Translations under genes and position numbers: made by a program
Origin: Thermoplasmatota archaeon
Lineage (GTDB): Archaea > Thermoplasmatota > Thermoplasmata > RBG-16-68-12 > JAGMCJ01
Direction of reading: 5' to 3'
NCBI GenBank assembly: GCA_022848825.1
Contig: JAJISH010000161.1
Coordinates: 1 to 16,272, forward strand
DNA length: 16,272 bases
The notes under the pieces: generated by a model
Seen by the model: the letters and a program-made list of their open reading frames with translations, nothing else
Databases searched by the model: none
Told to the model about the DNA's origin: nothing
Part shown: positions 1 to 5,403 of the stretch, one piece after another
Position numbering within the stretch: the first letter of the stretch is position 1
Layout: the number at the start of each line of letters is the position of its first letter

Positions 1-1
1 C

Positions 2-1351
2 ACTCGTTTCCAGGACAAGCCCTTCATGATCACTATGGAAGAGATCGCCAAGGCGGAGGGCATCGCCATCCTTGCGGCAGACAAGGTAAAGAGGAAACCA
101 ATGGCGGCATCGAAACCTCCGAGACCGAGGACCCGCGACGTGGGGTCTTCCGCCAAGGACTGTGAGAGCGACATCCACATCCTGAAGGACATCACGGGAG
201 AATCGACATGCCAAGGCTCGATAGATGACTTCCACTGCCATTTCAGGAACAGGTTTCACCAGCTCTCAGGAATACTCAAACACAGGAGAGAGCTGAGGGG
301 ATGCGAGGACATCTCGAAGGCAAAGCGGCTGATGAGGGAGATCAGTTTTGTCTGCATGGTCCACAAGGTGAACAGGACCCGCTCGGGCCATCTCATCCTT
401 GATGTGGAGGACGAGACAGACACCGTGTCGGTTCTGATACCCCCCGAGATGCACTCGGATGACTTCATCCCCGATGAGGTCCTCGGGATCATGGGAAAGA
501 CAGGCAAGAACGATCTGATGATCGCTAAGAGGGTGTTCAGGCCCGACGTGCCACCAGGCAAGCGGTTCAACGAGGCCGACGTTCCCGTGTCCGTGGCCTT
601 CCTCGGTGATATCCATGTGGGAAGCAAGACATTCCTTCCCGACCGCTGGGCGAAGCTCGTGGAGTGGCTTGGGAACTCGGACGACCTGGCGAGAAGGGTG
701 AAGTATGTCGTCGTTCCGGGCGATGCGGTCGACGGAATAGGTATCTATCCCGGCCAGGACAAGGACCTTGAGATCGATGACATATACGGGCAGTACGAGA
801 GACTTGCGGGCCTTCTCTCCCAGCTTCCCGATCACGTGGAGATAATCCTCCAACCCGGGAACCACGACGCCGTCCGACCCGCAGAGCCTCAGCCAGCTCT
901 TCCCTCCGATGTGAGGAAGGTCTTTCAGGACAACGTGACCTTCGTCGGAAACCCGTGCCTGCTCAGCCTTCACGGCGTCGAGATTCTGTCCTATCACGGC
1001 AGGAGCCTCGATGACTTCGTCGGAGCTTTCCCCGAGGTCTCGTACGAGAAACCGCTGACGGGGATGAGGGAGATGCTCATCCGGCGTCACCTCGCACCCA
1101 TATACGGCGGGAAGACCCCGATTGCCCCCGAGAGAGAGGACTATCTAGCGATCGCCAGGGTTCCTGACGTCTTTGCCACGGGACACGTTCACTGGGCCGG
1201 TATCGAGGAATACAAGGGAGTTGTGATGATCAACTGCTCGACCTGGCAGTCACAGACGGCATTTCAGAGGATGCACAACATGAACCCCATTGTCTGCCGC
1301 GTTCCGATAGTCAATCTCGAGAGCGGTGCGTACACGATGCTCGAGTTCTAG
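2..1351 (+). CDS. dp1: DNA polymerase D small subunit DP1 (5'-truncated by window edge)
   Basis: Small subunit of the archaeal replicative family-D polymerase. In this family it carries the Mre11-like 3'-5' proofreading exonuclease and partners the large subunit DP2, which is not in the window. Numbering from the in-frame ATG at 26, an OB-fold-like stretch lies near residues 105-175 and the calcineurin-like phosphoesterase domain near 188-410. All metal-binding motifs are visible: DIH at 195-197, GD at 232-233, GNHD at 278-281, YHG at 323-325 and GHVH at 386-389. The C-terminus has the family-typical STWQ...F.RM..MNP signature. The frame is open back to base 2 with protein-like sequence (TRFQDKPF) before the ATG, so the gene very likely begins upstream of the window and the ATG at 26 is internal. 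Residues 24-46 look like a flexible basic linker. It lies about 1.4 kb from the convergent orc1/cdc6 gene; replication genes cluster similarly in other Euryarchaeota. Confidence 0.95.
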   Translation, partial: TRFQDKPFMITMEEIAKAEGIAILAADKVKRKPMAASKPPRPRTRDVGSSAKDCESDIHILKDITGESTCQGSIDDFHCHFRNRFHQLSGILKHRRELRGCEDISKAKRLMREISFVCMVHKVNRTRSGHLILDVEDETDTVSVLIPPEMHSDDFIPDEVLGIMGKTGKNDLMIAKRVFRPDVPPGKRFNEADVPVSVAFLGDIHVGSKTFLPDRWAKLVEWLGNSDDLARRVKYVVVPGDAVDGIGIYPGQDKDLEIDDIYGQYERLAGLLSQLPDHVEIILQPGNHDAVRPAEPQPALPSDVRKVFQDNVTFVGNPCLLSLHGVEILSYHGRSLDDFVGAFPEVSYEKPLTGMREMLIRRHLAPIYGGKTPIAPEREDYLAIARVPDVFATGHVHWAGIEEYKGVVMINCSTWQSQTAFQRMHNMNPIVCRVPIVNLESGAYTMLEF

Positions 1352-1584
1352 GCTGTGTTGTCCCAAAATCCCCAGCAACGGAAGAGCAAGGACGGGCTCG
1401 TCTTTACCGAGGGAGCGCATACCTGGAAGCACATCGACTTGGTGCACTCACGCACATCAACCTAGGAGCCTCTCCCCCGCTTGCGCATGTGGTACTTCAC
1501 ACTCTTCCCGTCCCGCTCGTTCGGCAGGTCACTGTCGTCGAGATCGACGCTTAGACATCCTTCCAGAGAGCGCTGCGAGAAAGG

Positions 1585-1590
1585 TTTAAG
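1585..1590 (+). promoter_or_regulatory. Putative TATA box for the signal peptidase gene
   Basis: TTTAAG is preceded by the purine-rich GAAAGG, resembling an archaeal BRE/TATA pair. A start of transcription about 25 bp downstream (near 1613) would fall just before the ATG at 1626 and would exclude the upstream in-frame GTG at 1590. This is a motif-only prediction. Confidence 0.4.
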
Positions 1591-1625
1591 TGAAATCCCT
1601 GGTATCTTATTCGCTGAAGGTGCGC

Positions 1626-2729
1626 ATGGAGTCAGAACCCGAGGACAAGGAGAAGAAGGACCGGAAGAGGAGGTGGATCCGTTCCATCCTCTTCCTGCTC
1701 CGGGACCTGGGCGTCGCTGCCCTTATCGTGGGGATTATCCTTCTCTCTCTGTTTCTTTACACGGGCAACTGGCCCCCGATGGTCGTCGTCGAGAGCAAGA
1801 GCATGCAGCACAGCGACACGGAGAGCTTCGTTGGAGTCATAGATACCGGCGACCTGGTCCTTGTCCAAGATGCGCATTCGAAGTCGGACATAATCACCTA
1901 TGTGGAGGGTCGAGCCACGGGATACGGCACGTACGGCGAGTTCGGTGACGTCATCATTTACAAACAGGGCGGGAACTACGAAGCCAAGAGCATCATACAT
2001 CGTGCATTAATCCGCTTGGATTGGAACGAATCGAGCGGGACAATCGACATCCCCGATTTGGACAGATTGGAACTCGGCGCGGACTGGTCCGGGAAGACGT
2101 CGGGCGGTGAGAACGTCACGTCGCCCTATGGACTTAACGGTACGATAATGCTCTACCATGTTGGCTATGCCAAGGTGAACATCACCCTTCCGATTGGTAC
2201 TTACATCCTCCAGTTCAACCAAGGCGACCCTGGTGGGAGCGCGTTTGTTGCCCTGGGAGACCACAACGATGGCAACACCGATCCGCGCATAATCATGCAG
2301 GATTGGATAGAGGGAAGGGCAAGGGGCGAGATCCCCTGGTTCGGGTTGCTGAAGCTCACTCTTTTCCGAGACCCAGGAGCTCCGTGTTGCAGCGAGATAT
2401 ACGATTCTGCTGCCCCGCGGAACAGCTGGGATGCGCTTCTGGTTGCCATAGTACTGATAATCGCTGTTCCGATTGTCCTGGATTTCGGAATCAGCTATGC
2501 CCTGGATTTCCGTAGGAAACGCAAGGAAGCGGCGGAAGAAGCGCCCTCTGAGATAACAGATGAGACCACTGAGCCGGAAGTTACCGAGCCCGAAACGCCG
2601 CTGGAAGAAGAGGCGGAGACGTTCGACGATCTAGACGAGCTCGATGCGGACATCGAAGAACTCGAGGAACAGATGGAAGGTTCTCGCAGCGCTCAGGAGA
2701 CCGAAACGGTCGAGAGGGAACCGGAGTAG
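1626..2729 (+). CDS. Archaeal type I signal peptidase (S26B, Sec11-like) with long acidic C-terminal tail
   Basis: Membrane endopeptidase that removes signal peptides from secreted proteins. Numbering from an upstream in-frame GTG at 1590 (subtract 12 for the preferred ATG at 1626), there is a basic N-terminus, TM1 at about 31-57 and the catalytic Ser in ESKSM (S71). The archaeal-type general-base His lies in IIHRA (H137) and the Asp in the GDHND motif (D224, with D231 further on). TM2 is at about 281-303. Archaeal and ER-type enzymes use His where bacterial LepB uses Lys, which fits. The catalytic domain is enlarged: about 85 residues separate H137 from the GD motif, with several N-X-S/T sequons (146, 175, 183, 197). 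The roughly 70-residue tail after TM2 is strongly Glu/Asp-rich and probably cytoplasmic. The ATG is preferred because the candidate TATA box overlaps the GTG. It ends 3 bp from the convergent cdc6 stop. Confidence 0.85.
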   Translation: MESEPEDKEKKDRKRRWIRSILFLLRDLGVAALIVGIILLSLFLYTGNWPPMVVVESKSMQHSDTESFVGVIDTGDLVLVQDAHSKSDIITYVEGRATGYGTYGEFGDVIIYKQGGNYEAKSIIHRALIRLDWNESSGTIDIPDLDRLELGADWSGKTSGGENVTSPYGLNGTIMLYHVGYAKVNITLPIGTYILQFNQGDPGGSAFVALGDHNDGNTDPRIIMQDWIEGRARGEIPWFGLLKLTLFRDPGAPCCSEIYDSAAPRNSWDALLVAIVLIIAVPIVLDFGISYALDFRRKRKEAAEEAPSEITDETTEPEVTEPETPLEEEAETFDDLDELDADIEELEEQMEGSRSAQETETVEREPE

Positions 2730-2732
2730 ATC

Positions 2733-3965
2733 TCATACAAGGGTCGTCTGGAACTTCAATCGGAAGTTCCTGACATTCGAGAGGAGCTCATCCCTTTCCA
2801 ACACCCGTCTCGTCTCGAGCGCAGGGACACTCGACTGGATCTCCTTCGTCCTACCTCCCCTCCCAAAGGATTTCACACGGGCACTCACGAGCCCGAGCAT
2901 ATCGAGCTCGGATATGAGGTCCGTTATGCGTCTCTGCGTGAGGACGCTCATGCCGGTCCTCCGGCAGAGCTGCTTGTACATGTTGTACACATCACCGGTC
3001 GTCATCCTCGTGGCCCCCATCTCCTCGTTCATGATTATCCCGAGAAGGATGAGCTTCGACTGTGTGGGAAGCGACTTGACGGCCTCGATGACGCAGTCGA
3101 GCTCGAGCTGGTTCTTCGCCCGAAGCACGTGCTCGTCCGTGATCTTGTCCTCATTGTTCCTCTCGGCGATCTCGGCCGCGACCCTGAGAAGATCAAGGGC
3201 TCTCCGCGCGTCCCCGTGCTCTTGCGCCGCGAGGGCCGCGCACAGAGATGTGACGCTTTCGTCGATGACACCGTCGTCAAAGGCCAGATCCGCTCTCTGA
3301 CCGAGTATGTCCTTCAGCTCCTCGGCGTTGTACGGAGGGAAGACCATCTTCTCATCGCTCAGTCTGCTCTTGACCCTGGGATCGAGGAACTCCGTGAACT
3401 TGAGATCGTTGGATATGCCGAGGATGCTGACCTTAGCCTTCTTCAGGTCCTCGTTTATCTGCGTCAGGTGATAGAGCACTTCGTCCCCGCTCTTGTAGAT
3501 GAGCTTGTCAATCTCATCGAGCACGACGACCACCACGCGCCTCTCCTCATCGAGCTTCTCCCTCAGGATGTTGTAGACCCTCTCCGTCGACCAACCCGTG
3601 AAGGGGATCCTCTCGTCGAAGTCCTCGATGAACCTGTTTCCCAGGTTCTGGAGAACGCTGTACTGCGTGTCGGTCACCTCGCAGTTCATGTAGAGGTAGT
3701 CGACGCGCGACCACTTCTTCGCCTTCTCCACCTCCTTCTGCAGGTACTTCACCGTCGCGGTCTTTCCCGTTCCGGTCTTCCCAAAAATCAGGACGTTGGA
3801 AGGTCTCTCGCCCCTCAAGGCCATTACTAGGATGGAAGCCAGCTGCTTGATTTGCCTCTCCCTGTGAGGCAGTTTCTCTGGGATATAGGAAGGTCTAAGG
3901 ATGTCCCTGTCCTTCTTGAAGATGGCCTTCGTTGCCAGGTACGGCTCGAATATGCTGTCTTCCAT
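2733..3965 (-). CDS. cdc6: Orc1/Cdc6 family replication initiator
   Basis: AAA+ ATPase that recognises archaeal replication origins and recruits MCM. At 410 residues it has normal family length. Walker A is GKTGTGKT at 62-69, and Walker B ends in VVVLDEID with D150 and E151. Sensor 1 is at N186 (GISND), an arginine-finger region DPRVKSR at 196-202 and sensor 2 GDARRAL at 251-257. The C-terminal winged-helix DNA-binding domain covers about 300-375 (TQSKLIL...; QRRITDLISELDMLGLV). The ATG is supported by a GGGGGAG Shine-Dalgarno at 3970-3976, four bases upstream. The gene is convergent with the signal peptidase and divergent from the membrane winged-helix gene. Many archaeal origins lie beside orc1/cdc6, but I could not identify convincing origin-recognition boxes in the 179-bp upstream region. 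Confidence 0.95.
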   Translation of the reverse strand: MEDSIFEPYLATKAIFKKDRDILRPSYIPEKLPHRERQIKQLASILVMALRGERPSNVLIFGKTGTGKTATVKYLQKEVEKAKKWSRVDYLYMNCEVTDTQYSVLQNLGNRFIEDFDERIPFTGWSTERVYNILREKLDEERRVVVVVLDEIDKLIYKSGDEVLYHLTQINEDLKKAKVSILGISNDLKFTEFLDPRVKSRLSDEKMVFPPYNAEELKDILGQRADLAFDDGVIDESVTSLCAALAAQEHGDARRALDLLRVAAEIAERNNEDKITDEHVLRAKNQLELDCVIEAVKSLPTQSKLILLGIIMNEEMGATRMTTGDVYNMYKQLCRRTGMSVLTQRRITDLISELDMLGLVSARVKSFGRGGRTKEIQSSVPALETRRVLERDELLSNVRNFRLKFQTTLV

Positions 3966-3992
3966 GCCTCTCCCCCTGAGAATGCGAAAACG

Positions 3993-4018
3993 CCCTTCCG
4001 CGCCGGATGCGAGAAGGG
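3993..4018 (-). promoter_or_regulatory. Inverted repeat in the cdc6 5' leader
   Basis: CCCTTC (3993-3998) pairs with GAAGGG (4013-4018). The inner arms CGC (3999-4001) and GCG (4009-4011) extend the stem across a single bulged base and leave a 7-nt loop. On the minus strand it would lie at or near the very 5' end of the cdc6 transcript if the TATA-like element at 4041-4052 is used. It could be an RNA hairpin or a protein-binding dyad. Function is unknown. Confidence 0.35.
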
Positions 4019-4040
4019 AGACAAGGTATTGCCGAGTCCC

Positions 4041-4052
4041 TACAAATACCTT
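4041..4052 (-). promoter_or_regulatory. Possible TATA element for cdc6
   Basis: Read on the minus strand this is AAGGTATTTGTA, an A/T-rich element preceded by AAAA. Transcription about 25 bp downstream would start near 4018 and give a leader of about 50 nt. The match to a TATA box is weak. Confidence 0.3.
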
Positions 4053-4109
4053 TTCTTGACGCCGGAAACCCGTCGTTGTCGGCTCTCTCGAACACGCAAG
4101 GCCGGGAAG

Positions 4110-4118
4110 TTTGATATA
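4110..4118 (+). promoter_or_regulatory. TATA box for the membrane winged-helix gene
   Basis: TTTGATATA is centred about 31 bp before the ATG at 4145. This predicts a transcription start within a few bases of the start codon, and no Shine-Dalgarno sequence precedes that ATG. The transcript is therefore probably leaderless or nearly so. Confidence 0.5.
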
Positions 4119-4144
4119 CGTCCCAAAGATATTAACGAAGTGAC

Positions 4145-4717
4145 ATGGCTCTCAAAAGGAAGTTGACCGTTTCCGGGATTGGAATAGTGGTAGGCATAGT
4201 CCTCATCGTGATAGCCATTGTGTATTTCGTGACCGAGACAGGTAGCGGCCGAGGTCATTGGATGACCGGGGAGGAATCTCTCACGAGCGCCGGATGGGTT
4301 ACGATCACGGTCGGAGTCATACTCATCGTCCTCTCTCTTGTCTATCTTGTCATGCCCACTAGGGCACCGGAAAAGAGGAGCGTGACCAAGCTCTACCCGG
4401 ATCTTGCGGTCATAAGCATCAAGGGAAAGGAAGCTCTCAGGAGCGACATCCCGCCAGAAACCCCTTCCCCGCCCGACGAGGAGCCTTCCGTGTCCTTTGA
4501 GCAGATGGCCTTGAGGTTACTCGAGGGGGATGAAAGGAGAGTATACCGCAAGGTCGTTGAGGGTGGAGGGGAAATCCTTCAGAAGGACATCGTCTCAGCC
4601 GTGCCGTTCTCCAAGGCCAAGGTATCGAGGATCATCGACAAGTTGGAGGAAAGGGGACTCATCTCGAAAGTCAGGCACGGCTACACCAACAAGATTTTAC
4701 TCGCTAAGGCGCAGTAA
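4145..4717 (+). CDS. Two-TM membrane protein with C-terminal winged helix (putative membrane-anchored regulator)
   Basis: The 190-residue protein has a short basic N-terminus, TM1 at about 11-29, a roughly 20-residue loop with GS and GRGHW, TM2 at about 51-70 and a Pro/Glu-rich linker (about 98-117). A winged-helix domain follows (about 118-190), with recognition-helix-like sequence FSKAKVSRIIDKLEERGLI and a wing around KVRHGYTNK. The positive-inside pattern places both termini in the cytoplasm, so the domain could reach DNA from the membrane. The architecture is common in archaea and often annotated as a MarR- or IclR-like membrane regulator; no target can be assigned. The start is supported by the TATA box at 4110-4118. 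It is divergent from cdc6, and the secreted repeat-protein gene lies 121 bp downstream, making that gene a possible target or co-transcribed partner. Confidence 0.8.
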   Translation: MALKRKLTVSGIGIVVGIVLIVIAIVYFVTETGSGRGHWMTGEESLTSAGWVTITVGVILIVLSLVYLVMPTRAPEKRSVTKLYPDLAVISIKGKEALRSDIPPETPSPPDEEPSVSFEQMALRLLEGDERRVYRKVVEGGGEILQKDIVSAVPFSKAKVSRIIDKLEERGLISKVRHGYTNKILLAKAQ

Positions 4718-4788
4718 TCTGCCCGATTTCACGAGCTTTTCACTTTTTGAAACCGGTTCCACGAAGGTATGATAGGTCGTTTCAGCCG

Positions 4789-4842
4789 ATGAAGAGGACA
4801 ATGGTTGCGAGGAGGACCTCGGACCAGGAGGTGAAAGAATGA
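4789..4842 (+). CDS. Possible 17-codon leader ORF overlapping the next start (ATGA)
   Basis: ATG at 4789 opens a 17-codon frame (MKRTMVARRTSDQEVKE) whose TGA at 4840-4842 overlaps the ATG at 4839 of the secreted repeat protein as ATGA. That junction is typical of translational coupling. The peptide is basic at its start and unlike any family I know, and the frame also covers the strong Shine-Dalgarno of the next gene. It may be chance; there is no clear ribosome site of its own. Confidence 0.25.
   Translation: MKRTMVARRTSDQEVKE
4827..4833 (+). promoter_or_regulatory. Strong Shine-Dalgarno for the secreted repeat protein
   Basis: GGAGGTG lies five bases before the ATG at 4839, a near-complete anti-16S match. 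It fixes the start of the downstream signal-peptide gene. Confidence 0.75.
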
Positions 4843-5255
4843 AGGCAAAAATAATAGCGGCCTTTGCGGTAATCGCCCTGTTGGGAACAGTAGGGACGGC
4901 CTTTGCGCTCGATTCCGCCTCGGTCACGGGGAGCAATGCAGACGACCAGATATCGGACATGGGGGAGCAGAACAACTGCGCGAACGGTAACGAGTGGAAA
5001 CACCAGTACAAACCACAGTACCAGCACAACGAGGACGGTGCCCAAGAGTCGCAGAACCAGGACATGAGCCAGAACAGGTTCCAGTACCAGTACAAGTACA
5101 ACGAGACCTCCGACAACGACGGAAACCAGTTCAAGCATCAGTACAAGAACGAGGGGGAGAATCCGAACGATCCGGCCTGCGACCAGAGTCAGGATAGGTT
5201 TAGGCACCGAGATCAGGACCACGAGAGGCCAGGGCCAGGGCCTGACGGACCGTAG
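4839..5255 (+). CDS. Small secreted Q/N/Y/H-rich repeat protein, function unknown
   Basis: A 138-residue protein I do not recognise. Residues 1-23 are a clear Sec signal peptide (KAK n-region, hydrophobic core, TAFA then LDSA as likely cleavage site). The mature part is highly polar, dominated by Gln, Asn, Asp, Lys, Tyr and His, with almost no hydrophobic core. It contains a degenerate repeat: W/F-K/Q-H/Y-Q-Y-K at 53-58 (WKHQYK), 81-86 (FQYQYK) and 98-103 (FKHQYK), each followed within a few residues by N-E, plus a weaker copy FRHRDQ at 121-126. Two cysteines (47 and 114) bracket the repeats and could form one disulfide. The end is Pro/Gly-rich (PGPGPDGP). There is no C-terminal anchor. The strong ribosome site and following terminator suggest a well-expressed single gene. 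It could be a metal-binding or surface-matrix protein; this is speculation. Confidence 0.8.
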   Translation: MKAKIIAAFAVIALLGTVGTAFALDSASVTGSNADDQISDMGEQNNCANGNEWKHQYKPQYQHNEDGAQESQNQDMSQNRFQYQYKYNETSDNDGNQFKHQYKNEGENPNDPACDQSQDRFRHRDQDHERPGPGPDGP

Positions 5256-5282
5256 AGCAACGCAAGCTCACCCACTCTAGAA

Positions 5283-5314
5283 GGGGACGCAGGTCCCCAC
5301 CTTTCCCCTTTTTT
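5283..5314 (+). terminator. Hairpin plus T-tract terminator
   Basis: GGGGAC (5283-5288) and GTCCCC (5293-5298) form a perfect 6-bp GC-rich stem around the tetraloop GCAG. TTT (5302-5304) and a run of six T (5309-5314) follow. It sits 28 bp past the stop of the secreted repeat protein and before the promoter of the PKD protein, so it likely insulates the two. T-tracts alone suffice for archaeal RNA polymerase termination; the hairpin is extra. Confidence 0.7.
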
Positions 5315-5354
5315 CGACCTGGATTGTGAAGTCATCGACGGTCTGGGGCAAAAC

Positions 5355-5365
5355 ATTAATACATA
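5355..5365 (+). promoter_or_regulatory. TATA box for the PKD surface-protein gene
   Basis: ATTAATACATA is preceded by the A-rich AAAAC. A start about 25 bp downstream (near 5385) leaves a short leader carrying the Shine-Dalgarno at 5391-5400. Confidence 0.5.
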
Positions 5366-5390
5366 GCCAGACTCATGTAGTAGGAAAGCA

Positions 5391-5400
5391 GGGGGAGGGG
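5391..5400 (+). promoter_or_regulatory. Shine-Dalgarno that decides the GTG start at 5404
   Basis: GGGGGAGGGG ends three bases before GTG at 5404. Together with the signal peptide starting right after that GTG, it argues against the more upstream in-frame GTG at 5326, which lies before the predicted promoter. Confidence 0.6.
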
Positions 5401-5403
5401 AAC

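Noticed and set aside
266..1090. Minus-strand frame of 274 codons inside DP1.
   Set aside because: Antisense shadow of the polymerase subunit gene, which carries all its catalytic motifs on the plus strand.
1463..1600. Protein-like reading frame on the minus strand between DP1 and the signal peptidase gene (acidic then basic: VDLDDSDLPNERDGKS...).
   Set aside because: The frame ends at a TAG near 1463-1465 but has no ATG, GTG or TTG before it runs into the signal peptidase gene, and there is no ribosome site. It is probably chance; I see nothing else in the 274-bp gap between DP1 and the signal peptidase apart from the candidate promoter.
3129..3830. Plus-strand frame of 233 codons inside cdc6.
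   Set aside because: It is a mirror of the cdc6 coding strand, with Leu/Val/Asp-rich composition typical of an antisense shadow, and has no ribosome site.
3966..4144. Replication origin beside cdc6.
   Set aside because: The GCCGGAAACCC stretch near 4061-4071 loosely recalls an origin-recognition box core, but there is no inverted pair and no G-run downstream, and no strongly A/T-rich unwinding element. Position next to cdc6 alone is not enough.
4960..5200. Possible DNA-level tandem repeat in the secreted repeat-protein gene (CAGTAC-type units).
   Set aside because: The recurrence of CAGTACAA comes from the encoded Q-Y-K motifs and the units are not regularly spaced, so it is a protein repeat and not a separate DNA element.
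5326..5403. 26-codon extension of the PKD protein from GTG at 5326.
   Set aside because: It would span the predicted TATA box and push the signal peptide away from the N-terminus; the GTG at 5404 has a strong ribosome site.
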